From assembly GCF_027921745.1 (NCBI RefSeq), contig NC_079238.1, positions 4,526,001 through 4,590,000 on the forward strand: a DNA stretch of 64,000 nucleotides, in the 5' to 3' direction. The notes under the pieces were generated by a model. The model worked only from the letters and a program-made list of their open reading frames with translations, searched no databases and had not been told where the DNA came from. Source of the DNA: Schizosaccharomyces osmophilus (taxonomy: Eukaryota; Ascomycota; Schizosaccharomycetes; Schizosaccharomycetales; Schizosaccharomycetaceae). Of this stretch, positions 21,288-31,261 are shown one piece after another. Made by a program: the position numbers and the translations under genes. Positions within the stretch are counted from its first letter, which is position 1. The number at the start of each line of letters is the position of its first letter.

Positions 21288-23024
21288 ATGACCGCGAAAT
21301 CTTCTTTTGGTCAAATGTGCTCGAATTGCCATAGCACCGCGACCTCTTTATGGAGGCGTGGTCCTGATAATTCTTTGCTTTGTAACGCCTGCGGTTTATA
21401 CCAAAAGCACCGAAATCAGGCCCGTCCTATAAAGGCGGAAGAACTGCAGAAGGATACACCTCCTGTTGCCAAACAGATTTGCACAAATGGAACCTGTTCT
21501 GGAGACGGTTATTGCGATGGAACAGGTGGAAGTGCTTCTTGTACTGGTTGTCCTGCCTTAAATAATCGTTTGAAAAGCATTAGTTCGAAATCGAGTAAGC
21601 TTGATCGTTCTAGCCTGTCGCCCAAGCCCGACTCCTCCGTCATCAGTAAAGAGTCCGAGACCTCTAACAGTGAAGATGAACAGAAATCTAAGTCCCCAGA
21701 ATCCGGGATCTCTTTAAAGTCTGAAGGTAATAAACGCCGTGCAAGCGAGCAATTGGAAGGACCGACTCTGGTTGCTGCTAGCGAGTTGGGCGCTACATGC
21801 TGTCAGAATTGTGGTACTACCAATACTCCCCTTTGGCGGAGAGACGAGTTAGGTAATCCAATTTGTAATGCATGCGGTCTTTATTACAAGATTCATGGCA
21901 TACACCGTCCTGTGACCATGAAGAAAGCTATTATCAAGCGAAGGAAACGTATCGTCATGCACAACAACCATAATGTAACTTCACAGTCTTCTAAACAGGC
22001 TGCTTCGCAAGCCACCGATGCACATAAACATGCCAAAAGCTCGTCACCAAAAGAAACCTTAATGGTCAAGCCCATGAATGGCGATGAATCCAATAATATC
22101 CACAGAGTATCCGATAAACCCATTGATTATGGTTCTCCCGCTAATGCTTTACTCAACCCTGCTGGTTCTTTTCATCATCCCGCTTATCCACCCAATGGGT
22201 ACAGCGGAATATTGCCTCCCGTAGTTAATTCATCTCCTTTATTGACACTATCAAGACTTGCTGCAGGTGAGCCTGATACGAATAACCAATATCTTTATGC
22301 TTACAATAAAGTTCCGGAAGCTGCTCACTCTTTGGGAGTTCCGCCTGAGACTCAAACCGATAGTTCATTGAACTTGGCAAATAACATCGTCAACAGAACA
22401 ATCGGCGAGATTCCTCAAAATGCACGACCAGTTTATTCTTCCCCACTTCCTCCAATGAACGTTAGTCCTCCTTTTAATAAACTTACGGGCTCACCATTAC
22501 CCGTCGGTGAAGTGAACGGAAAAGAACCTGTAAAGCAGGAAAATAGTGTTTTGAACAAAAAATGGCATCTTCCTCCAATTCTTCCTGTAGGTGAATCCGT
22601 GAATTTACCCAGTCGTGAACAGAAAAAACCAAAAATTACGGAAGGCATTGCTTCTCTGCTAAATCCTGAAGAACCGTCGGGTTATTCAAATTCCGGACAC
22701 ACTAAAGTTGTGGATGAAAAGCTGAAAATAGCTCCTTTGCAAACCAATCAAGCTTCCAGTTCTTTGCTTTTGAATGCACCTCCTTCACCATTACAATTTC
22801 CTCCGGAATTACAAGCATCCCCTGTTGACCAACGACAGTATGCTTTAAATGTGCTTTCTGAGCTTCGTTCCAAACATGATAGTATGGTGCAAGAACTGTC
22901 TAATATAAACTATACTATGGTAAAGATTGACACGTGGTTACGCTCATCTAATGTGAATGAATTGGTTACGAATGGCACACCAGTCGCGAATCCTTCCGTA
23001 AACTCTGGTGTACTGCAGACCTAA
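21288..23024 (+). CDS. fep1: Iron-sensing GATA transcriptional repressor Fep1
   Basis: Single exon of 578 aa from the ATG at 21288. Two GATA zinc fingers are present: finger 1 uses C11, C14, C32 and C35 with the SLWRR loop; finger 2 (CQNCGTTNTPLWRRD, CNACGLYYK) begins near residue 171. Between them lie C70, C76, C85 and C88, the conserved Cys cluster that binds an iron-sulfur or iron centre in Fep1/SreA/Sfu1-type regulators. Here it falls at the same residue numbers I recall for S. pombe. A C-terminal coiled coil (YALNVLSELRSKHDSMVQEL) fits the region that recruits Tup11. When iron is plentiful, Fep1 binds GATA sites and represses iron uptake genes. A Pro/Ser-rich disordered middle links the parts. 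Confidence 0.95.
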   Translation: MTAKSSFGQMCSNCHSTATSLWRRGPDNSLLCNACGLYQKHRNQARPIKAEELQKDTPPVAKQICTNGTCSGDGYCDGTGGSASCTGCPALNNRLKSISSKSSKLDRSSLSPKPDSSVISKESETSNSEDEQKSKSPESGISLKSEGNKRRASEQLEGPTLVAASELGATCCQNCGTTNTPLWRRDELGNPICNACGLYYKIHGIHRPVTMKKAIIKRRKRIVMHNNHNVTSQSSKQAASQATDAHKHAKSSSPKETLMVKPMNGDESNNIHRVSDKPIDYGSPANALLNPAGSFHHPAYPPNGYSGILPPVVNSSPLLTLSRLAAGEPDTNNQYLYAYNKVPEAAHSLGVPPETQTDSSLNLANNIVNRTIGEIPQNARPVYSSPLPPMNVSPPFNKLTGSPLPVGEVNGKEPVKQENSVLNKKWHLPPILPVGESVNLPSREQKKPKITEGIASLLNPEEPSGYSNSGHTKVVDEKLKIAPLQTNQASSSLLLNAPPSPLQFPPELQASPVDQRQYALNVLSELRSKHDSMVQELSNINYTMVKIDTWLRSSNVNELVTNGTPVANPSVNSGVLQT

Positions 23025-23411
23025 AAGCATAACGACCGGAGTAAATATTCGCTTTGGAATCTTCACATGTATAGTAAAACAACGGGTTTGTTTTTGAATG
23101 CTTTTTGTCCTTATTTTAAGGTTACAAAAACATTGAACTTTTGGCTATGGTTTTTTAATATTTGTTAATAATTTTAATATTACGAACTTAACGGGTTAAT
23201 ATAGTTGTTCGCATTAGTAAACTAAAGTAATTCTAGTACTCACTCATAGGAATATTAAAGACAATGTTGTAGAGCCAGCGTCTGAGACTATAGCTTTCTG
23301 ACTTAGACTAACACAACTCTTTAGTTTTCTAAATCAACGATGTATTGTTATAATTATGCGTATAATATACATATATATATATAGCATTTATTTTAAGATT
23401 CTTTCAACAAG
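23025..23411. other. fep1 3' region upstream of tRNA-Val
   Basis: These 387 bp hold the fep1 3' untranslated region and the tRNA upstream sequence, with a short TA-rich run at about 23368-23381. Nothing else is seen. Confidence 0.4.
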
Positions 23412-23483
23412 AGTCTCGTGTTCTAGTGGTATGATTTCTGCTTCACACGCAGAAGGTCCCGGGTTCGATCCCCGGCGGGACTA
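23412..23483 (+). tRNA. tRNA-Val (anticodon CAC)
   Basis: A cloverleaf can be folded by eye. The acceptor stem pairs 23412-23418 with 23476-23482, leaving discriminator A at 23483, then T8 and G9. The D-arm contains AGTGGT. The anticodon stem is TCTGC/GCAGA with loop TTCACAC, giving anticodon CAC. The T-arm is CCGGG-TTCGATC-CCCGG. A T-run for polymerase III termination follows at 23486-23490. No intron. The first base is A, unusual for valine tRNA, but T8 fixes this register. Confidence 0.85.
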
Positions 23484-23846
23484 TGCTTTTTCACTATTTA
23501 TTTATTTTTAATAAAATATAATGGAAAACTCCTAGCAGACATTGTCTTGTTTGTTTTTATGAACCGAATCAGTTCCCATATACTTCATTGCTTATAAGTG
23601 AAAATTGAATGTTACTGCTGGTTAACGTAAGGATAGCAATTTCTAGCGAATTCGGTCAAACAATTCTAATTCATTATCTAAAGTACATATCATAAGCTAA
23701 ATTAAATATTCAATATACATATGCGATACATATACAATTCTATATATTCTTTTTCTTTTCTTTTTTTCTGAAAGAACCCCAAAATTAGGCAGAATGCTAT
23801 TCAAGACTTTCAATACAATTTGTGATTCACTTGAAAAAAGTAAGCC
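23484..23846. other. Intergenic region between tRNA-Val and lsd2 stop
   Basis: AT-rich 363 bp presumably holding the lsd2 3' untranslated region (minus strand). No other feature is supported. Confidence 0.4.
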
Positions 23847-26800
23847 TTAATTAAGAGCATTGCCGCCAGAATCTGAAGAACCGCCGTCATCACGGTATTC
23901 TTCGTCGCTGCCCTCAGCACTATGAGAGCCATCATCTTCATCAACTATATTTTTTTGTTCGGCTTCTTCTCTTTGAGCCAATATGTAGAGTCGAGTTTCG
24001 TCTTCCGGTATAGGCTCATCACGAGCTTTTGCTGTATGATCATTTCGAATTTGTTCGGCGCGTAGCTCATACTCTTTGGCTAATTGTTGATAACGCATAT
24101 TTTTTCCAGCATAAGCTTCTCGGCGAGCTGCAATCTCCTCAACCCATGGTTTTTTACCTAAATCATCCAACTGCCGCCATGATTTTCCTAGTTTTGCACG
24201 AATTTCGTTTATAGTAGCTTTAGCTTCGCTATCACCAGTAAGTTTTTTCTTTTCATCATCAGCAAGTGCTCGGCATACATGCCACTGCATTTTTTGATAC
24301 AACAAAAACGGATTTGCACTTGGTTTAATTGGAGGCTCAGGTATATAGCCTAATAGCTCGGTAACCAACAGCTCACTTTCTTCTTTATGTTCATCCAGTC
24401 GCTCCTGCCGTTTGAGACGATATCTAGCGCGATAGGAAAGATGTCGCTGAACTTCAACATCTGTGTCATAATGTTTCGTAGTTGTTCGTTGCATATACTC
24501 TTCAAGCTCATTACGAGCTGTTTCTCCCATCACAGGTAGTGTAAGTCCGAGTTGTGCCAAATCATTAATTATTTCTGTACATACAGAAATGCCTGCCAAA
24601 TACGACTTTGACATTGATGAACCGGAAAGTGCAGATTGCAAATAATCTCCTGCAAAGTGAAGGCATCCCAAACTAAAAGAACCACTTTTTTGAATAACAC
24701 CAGAGTCAGAAAGATTGCTTTTTTGAACAAACAGTCCGTCCATAGGATTGCCATTGGACCAATTTATTTCCCAACAATCCAGAAGCTCAGCAGAATCGTT
24801 CGCTTGGTCAGCAAAATGGTCCATTAACCAGGAGTTCAATATTTGAATTAGCGACGCGCCTTCATTTCCAGGACCAACGGCAGTTTCCATTACATCAGCT
24901 ATTAGAATAGGTTGTTCTGTTATTGGAAACATATTCCATACCCTAGATACCGGCATGGAATTTCCAGTAGCAGAAAAACTTAGATCGCCTTCAATATTAT
25001 CATACAAAGGTAGTACACCAAATGACCGTATATCTTTTTTCCAAAAAGCTTTCGAATACCTCAGGATTAACTAAAAATATTAGTAAAAAAACCATTATGA
25101 AACATAAATTTTGACGTACCTTTCTTCCGGAAGCATATTGAGTACTCTTCAGGTTATCAAGTATTTGAGACGGAAGAGGCGGCTGTATATTGATTTCGGA
25201 GGTAAGACGATACGGTGAACAAGCCATCACCACATGATCAGCCTCGTAAACGCTAGAGTCCGTACAATGCACATAGCATTTGGAGATTTCATTTTTTATT
25301 TCACAGACACTTTTTCCATATTGTATATTTAATGGATACGGGTAGGACTGTAGGGCCCAGCTTAATTGGGAAAGTCCGTTTTTCACCACTCTGGGTGTCG
25401 AACTTCCTAAATCAAAGTTCCAATCAGAATTACTTTTCGAAGCGTGCAAAATGTCATCCGCGTGATCTGAAATCAAAGACCACGTCAAGAATTGTTTTTC
25501 ATCTAATGCCAACTTCAAATAAGAGGAAATTTTCTGGATCAAAAATATGAGGATTTCCTTAAAAGACAAGTGTGGCATATATTCAGTAGTAAATGGACCA
25601 GGCTCATGGTTTGGACAAATCTCATCAAGAAATGACTGAAAATTTTGAAAAAATTGATTACTGGAAGTCATGTCGGAAGATTCATTCGTCAGTAAAGAAG
25701 CAAGGTGCAAAAGCCTCGTCCATAAAGCCCCCAGCCGCTTTGAATTAGTAATATCAAACATTTTATTGTCTTGCTCATTGTGTAAAAGATCGACCCCGTC
25801 CAAGGGAAATGTTTGTAGACCAAGCTGTTGTTCTATAAGGGTAAATAAAACGTTGTCCGATCCAGAAGTTAAAAACTGGAAACCAAAATCCATCGCTTCT
25901 GAAATGTTGGGCAAATCGTGCATAGCATCCTGGTCGGTGAAGGATGCATTAGCAGGAGGAGTGACGCGGCTATAAATTCGGCCACCAGTTCTTTGCTTAC
26001 TTTCTAATAAAATAATCTTGGGAATGGATTCCGCTTTAGAAGAAAATGAAGAAGTAAACTGAGTAAAGAGAGACGTCAGGTGCCTAGCACAAGCAAGACC
26101 TGTAAGGCCCGCACCTACAACAACAATGGTTTTTTGTTTCTCCTGCGGCGAAGGAGATGTGTTTTGAATATTGGGGGTAACGATCGACTCAAAAGACAAA
26201 CATCCGTAATTAATGTATCCATATCTTACAAGAAACTCATAAGCCAAAATAGCCAAAGGAAACAAACATCTATCGGCACAAACGCCTTGAGCCTCAACCT
26301 TGGAAATAGGAAGAGTAGGATTTCTACGCCATAACCAACAGATTGAATTCCGAACTTGTAAGTAATGAAACAAAACTAATGAATCCTGTAGCCTATCAGA
26401 TAACATTTGTTTTTCGAAAGGTTCCAAAGCAGCTGGATTCAAGTTGCATAGTTTTGCAGCTTCGTAAGCCATTCTATAAAAAGATTTCAAAGAACTGACG
26501 GGGACGCTGGCACCAGCCATGGGGGTCGTATGAGATGACATTTGACTAGACCACTCTAGCAGGGACCTAGGGTGCTCTAGGGTAGACGTTTGATCGTGGG
26601 GTGTCGCAAACTCGGTAGGCTCAAAAAAAGTAGCAGAAGCCATTGGTGAGGTACTAGGAGCGGATGGGATGACTGGAAAAGAGGAAGCAGCCGGTGAGAT
26701 ATTGTTGTTCACAGGTGCAGACGGCATGGCAGCAGAATCCATGTCAACATGTTTGGATAAATCGGCTGTAGAAAGGAGCTGTGAAGGAAGAAACGTATCA

Positions 26801-27528
26801 GCAGTTCGGTACGGGTAAGGGCGCACAGAAGGTGCCACTTGATCTCTATAAGTGGATAAAAGTTGCTGAGTAGAAACATGTGAAGGGTCTAAAGAGTATG
26901 GAAGATTCGGAAATGAATTTGGGGTATTAGCAAATGATTGATTTGGATGCAAAGGGATTGACGCAGCATCATCTGGAGCTGCTGAGCGTTGGGCAAATGT
27001 ATTGGGAAATTGGGCAGAGGCGGCAGGATTTTGTTCCAGCAACTGAGCAAAATGGTTTTGCTTTTGAGATGGAAGAGCTGAAGACAATTGAGGAGGTAAT
27101 CCTATAGAAGAAAGATTCGACTGCTGAGAGGGCGTAGATGGAGTGGAACCCATCATCGGTTGAGGAAAAGGTTGTGTCGGATGTTGGTTCATCAAATAAG
27201 GTTGAAACGGCGGATCATATCTTCCTTGCACGAAGTTTGGATTATAGCCAGGCCATGAAGTATTCAGCATGTTCCCCGAAGGAACATTTAAACTGCCATC
27301 GGAACGATAAACATTTCGTTGATACCCATTTGGATTTGGATTATTTGTATTCATCTGTTGTAAGCCACCTCCTAAAATAGCAAGTAAAGCCTGTTCACTG
27401 CTTGCAAGCTGCGACTGTGAAGAATTGGCATTGTTTGACGAGTCAAAACTGGAGGGCGCAACATGTTCACCATCTGTCATCTGCTGAAAGTCATATCGGT
27501 TACTCTGATTGTTCTCATTGCCGTTCAT
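23847..27528 (-). CDS. lsd2: Lysine-specific histone demethylase Lsd2 (SWIRM, amine oxidase, HMG box)
   Basis: Two exons, 27528-25120 and 25070-23847, giving 1,210 aa. The N-terminal ~340 residues are Asn/Ser/Pro/Gln-rich and disordered. A SWIRM domain starts near residue 352 (AYEAAKLCNLNPAALEPFEK...RYGYINYGC). The FAD-binding motif VVGAGLTGLACARHL lies near residue 470 and the amine oxidase continues across the intron into exon 2. An HMG-box region (about 1045-1135; KPSANPFLLYQKMQWHV, then GKSWRQLDDLGKKPW) and an acidic tail end the protein. The domain order matches the S. pombe SWIRM/LSD proteins, which act together in heterochromatin boundary and gene control. The intron uses donor GTACGT and acceptor TTTTTAG in phase 0. 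Identity as Lsd2 rather than Lsd1 is from position beside fep1 and ste7. Confidence 0.88.
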
Positions 27529-28319
27529 GAGTTGACACTAAATAAAAAAAGGGGAAACCGAAAGAGATGGCAAAGGTCGTGTCTTGGAAGTCGGTCTTTT
27601 GGTGTTTACATTGGATTAGGCGGTGAGCTGAATCTTCGTCTATTCTATATAACGAGGCGGAAGGGCTGTATCCTATATGATGCAAATTATTAATTTGGCT
27701 TGGTGTTGTATAATATCGTATTAAGAGATGACAATGATTTGTTTACAGAAGATTCTCCACCAAAAAAAGTATAGAAAAAGCATGCTTGACTCAGGCAGGA
27801 GAGATGTTGGGAAAAAAGCTTCAGAAAATGAAAAGTATGGAAACGTTAGGAGAAATTGCACAGGATATAAGAGGTGTGCTGGCTCTTTGAACGCAAGCTA
27901 AGACAATGGAATGCATCTACAAGAAGGATGGTTTAGGAATTTGCAAGATAAGTAGCAGGGGAAAGATGGTATACAATAGAAAAAGTACATTACACAACAG
28001 AGAATAAGGAAAATTTTTTAATTATAAAACAGTTTATAGGAACCATCAAAATTAGGGATTAAGAAAATATGAAATGATTAAAAGCATTCCCTTCGACAGA
28101 CAATAGAACAAAAGGTAGTAGATATAGATGCAAGTATATGTATGTATATGTATATGTACACGTAGATACACATCAATATATGTTATAGACAGTAATAAAA
28201 AGTGGCATTTATCAATCATTGAGCCATTTGAAAGAACAAGAATCTCCGTCCACACAAAGAAATGAATCCATAAAGGAAGCACTCCCAAAAGAAGAATCAC
28301 AAAAGTGAACCGCTCACAA
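27529..28319. other. Intergenic region lsd2 promoter / ste7 3' end
   Basis: These 791 bp lie between the lsd2 start and the ste7 stop, both on the minus strand. They must hold the lsd2 promoter and the ste7 3' untranslated region. A short TATG/TATA-rich microsatellite is at about 28131-28156. No ORF is supported. Confidence 0.45.
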
Positions 28320-29954
28320 CTAGAGCGATTGCAAAACTTGGTTGATTAAAACGTCAAACTCTTTGGCATAATCCATGTTGAGTTCGCGTGAATCCTTAGC
28401 CGGATGAAAGTCGATTGCTGCCTTTTCGGATAGAGTGGAAGAAGGGCTGACAGTGCAATCGGAGGCAAGACAGACTTCTGGGGATAAAGAATGAAGAGAA
28501 GAGGTTCTTTGAGTGCCGACAGAAGCGGGAGAAGAAGAGGTGTGTTCCTGGACAAAATGATCATCCATCTGAAAAATGGTAGAGTTCTTTCGAGGAGGAA
28601 AGACGTCGTCGGTTTGATCGAGCATGGGATCATTATTTTCTGGTAAAAGAGAGCTTTCGGCGATATCAGCACCCAAGTCGTCTTCTTCCAAGTGGATGCT
28701 TAGCTTTTCACCGGGGGCAAGGGTGGCAAACGCGTTGGGTTGACCGGCGATGGGAACGGGATCGGAGGGAGAAACGGGAGGAAAGTCTTTATGGAAAGAA
28801 GAGGCGGAGTTGGGAGCAAAGGATGGGGGAGGACTGGCAAATGGAACTTGTCTTTGTGAATAGCTTGCGGAGGGAGAGGTGTAAGAGCGAAGGCCGGTCT
28901 TGCTGAGGATAGGAGGGGTAGTGGAGTAAGAGTAGAAAGAAGAAGTGGTGGGAGCCGCAGAGGGAGGAGCCTCATAAGGGTATGGGAGAGAAGGGGCGAC
29001 ATGGGGAGGCGGCGGGGTGCCAGAGGGAAAAGGATGAGGACGAGGGGAGGAGTAGGCAGAGTGGGTGGCAGCAAAGTCGAAACTGGGAGAAATAGGAGGG
29101 TTGGAAGCAAGGGAAGAAGAGTTTTGAGGGTGGTAGTAGGAGGGAGGGAAATGGACAGGAGGACTGTTGGGAGACGTAGGGTATCTTTCGGAGAAGAGAG
29201 AGGACAAGGGAGCGGTGGGAGCAATGGAAAGGAAAGGAGGTTGGGGGGCGGCGGAAGGAGGAGCAGAGGTGGAAGAGGAAGAAGAAGTGGAAGAGGTGGA
29301 ATACTGGGAGGCATGATTGGGGGTGAGATGGGCAAAAGGAAGTTGAGGGTTTAAAGAAGGACGGCGAAAGGTGGAAGAGGCGCTGTTGGCTAGGGTGGGA
29401 AGAGAAGAAGGTGAAGAAGGGGAAGCAGGAGTCAAAGGAGTAGGACGGAAGGAAAGGGAGGCGCTATCCAAATTTGGTAGAGTTGAGGGGACGGAATGGA
29501 TGGGAGCCATAATGACTTCGGCCTTGCAACTTTGAGAAGAGCTAAGAAAAGCATATCGTTTTTGGATGCTTGCTTTCAGCATGTAACGAATATTGACCAT
29601 GGAGTCGTTGGATTTGGAGCAAGGAAGAGAGCCGAGGGACTTTGCGGGAAAGCGGAATTGAAAGTCGACGGCATGGGACTTGGCAGAAGGGCCTGCGGGA
29701 ATGGAAACGGGAAAAGAATGGGAAAAGATTTCCGTAGTTTCGTCGCTATCGGATGGAGAGTTAGCGATGGTAGGGTGTTTGTGGGAAGAAGGAGAAGAAA
29801 GAAACCCATGGTGGTAGACGGCATATCCTTTGACACGAAGGGTGATTTGAAAGGAACGGGGAGAAGAAGCCGTGTTTGTTTCAAAACACACTTTACCGGT
29901 AACGGGTTCTTGAAAGGTAAAGGAAGGATGATCCAGAACGATTTCTATAAACAT
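28320..29954 (-). CDS. ste7: Arrestin-family mating/meiosis protein Ste7
   Basis: Single exon of 544 aa. The N-terminus is an arrestin-like beta-sandwich (EIVLDHPSFTFQEPVTGKVCFET, FQITLRVKGYAVYHH, MVNIRYMLKASIQKRYAF). The remaining ~370 residues are a Ser/Pro-rich low-complexity tail, so overlapping frames on both strands stay open over long distances. In S. pombe, Ste7 is needed for conjugation and blocks premature meiosis, interacting with Mei2-linked control. Position after lsd2 matches SPAC23E2.03c. The start ATG is followed directly by the first arrestin strand. No intron is needed. The sense strand upstream is an ATG-free pyrimidine-rich leader. Confidence 0.85.
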   Translation of the reverse strand: MFIEIVLDHPSFTFQEPVTGKVCFETNTASSPRSFQITLRVKGYAVYHHGFLSSPSSHKHPTIANSPSDSDETTEIFSHSFPVSIPAGPSAKSHAVDFQFRFPAKSLGSLPCSKSNDSMVNIRYMLKASIQKRYAFLSSSQSCKAEVIMAPIHSVPSTLPNLDSASLSFRPTPLTPASPSSPSSLPTLANSASSTFRRPSLNPQLPFAHLTPNHASQYSTSSTSSSSSTSAPPSAAPQPPFLSIAPTAPLSSLFSERYPTSPNSPPVHFPPSYYHPQNSSSLASNPPISPSFDFAATHSAYSSPRPHPFPSGTPPPPHVAPSLPYPYEAPPSAAPTTSSFYSYSTTPPILSKTGLRSYTSPSASYSQRQVPFASPPPSFAPNSASSFHKDFPPVSPSDPVPIAGQPNAFATLAPGEKLSIHLEEDDLGADIAESSLLPENNDPMLDQTDDVFPPRKNSTIFQMDDHFVQEHTSSSPASVGTQRTSSLHSLSPEVCLASDCTVSPSSTLSEKAAIDFHPAKDSRELNMDYAKEFDVLINQVLQSL

Positions 29955-30450
29955 AGAGCAAAACCACCTAAATCACCAAAACGGGAAACGGGAAACGGGA
30001 AACTGGTAAAAGAGACTAAGAGACTAAGAGACTAAGAGACTAAGAGACAAAAGACAAAAGACAAAAGACAAGAGACAAGAGACAAGAGACAAGAGACAAG
30101 CGCTTTGAATACAAAAACCCAAGACAAAAACGCAAACGCAAGTAAAAAAATAATTCTATTCCTTACGTCTATACGTAGACAAAATAATCCTCCAAAAGTA
30201 AAATCACTCTTAGATTGAAAGAGAGACACACACACAAAAAAATTCAAGAATTAAAAAAGAAAAAAAAAAGAAAAGAAAAAACCAAGGGACAATCCAAGAT
30301 GTTTTTTACAAACCAACCAAAAGAAAACACACTCACACACACACAAGAAAAAGGGAGAAAGCTTTTTTAATTCGTTTTTCTTGTAAAGGTAAAGGCAAAA
30401 CCAAAAACAAGCAGGAGCAAAACAAGCAGGAGCAAATCGAGGGAACGATC
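29955..30450 (-). promoter_or_regulatory. ste7 leader region: 496 nt without ATG and with short tandem repeats
   Basis: On the ste7 sense strand no ATG occurs between 30450 and the start codon. The plus strand is purine/A-rich, so the transcript would be very pyrimidine-rich. Four successive tandem arrays occur: GGGAAAC x3 (about 29982-30003), AGAGACTA x4 (30011-30040), AAAAGAC x3 (about 30048-30069) and AAGAGAC x4 (about 30068-30099). A poly-purine run follows. These look like a long 5' untranslated region rather than coding sequence. Confidence 0.5.
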
Positions 30451-31261
30451 CATCGTTTCTTTTTATGATTGCTTGATAGAACAAAGAACTTGCATTTCCC
30501 CATAAGCATGGAAGAAACAAGGCATTTCATTGGAATTCGGCCAACAAAGAAATCCAAGCTTTTATCTCGAATGCGGAGGGGTCCGCGGATACGGACTCGC
30601 GTCTTTTTCAATCATGACATGACGCATTGGCGTACACAAAAGAAAGAGGAGAAGGAGGGGCAAAGATGGCTTTGCTATACGAAAGACGAAAGACGAAAGA
30701 GAGCTCAGATAGGGTTCCTTGCTGGCGGTGAGGTGTTTCGGGTCTAAGAAGGTCCGAAAGAGTGTTGCTTTTGTTTCAAGGAGGAGAAGGAAGAAGTATC
30801 TTTTTTGTTTCTTTCTTTTCCTTCTAGTTGTACCATTTTATGAAACAAAAAAGCAGTTAAACAGTAAAACAGTAAAACAGTAAAACAGTAAAACAGTAAA
30901 GCAAGAAAATTCTTTTTTCTTCTCTTTCAATCTAGAGGTCTCTCCCTTTGTCATGCATCAACCTCATCACTTGCCATCGCTAGATTCATTATCCATCACC
31001 CTTTATGTCAAACCTCATTCTACACAATCACCACTCCCTCTTTCACTTTCTTTAAAAACCAAAAACTCTTTTATTGATCCTAACCGATGGATGAATTCCA
31101 ATTCTCCATCCTATTATTGCTATATTCATTAAGAAAACTATGATGAATACTAAATTTAGACTATGAATAACAATAAGGATCAGAATTGAAAGTAAAAGTA
31201 GAATTAGAATTAGAATTGATATTAAATTATTAAAAATTAATAAAAAATAAAAAATTCCCAA
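30451..31261. other. Upstream ste7 region and 3' end of Csc1-like gene
   Basis: No gene is recognised. An ACAGTAAA tandem array (about six units) lies at about 30860-30900, and an AGACGAA repeat at about 30683-30701. The right part is AT-rich 3' untranslated sequence of the minus-strand channel gene. Confidence 0.4.

Noticed and set aside
28700-29335. 211-codon minus-strand frame rich in Pro and Leu
   Set aside because: It is the shifted reading of the low-complexity Ser/Pro tail of ste7.
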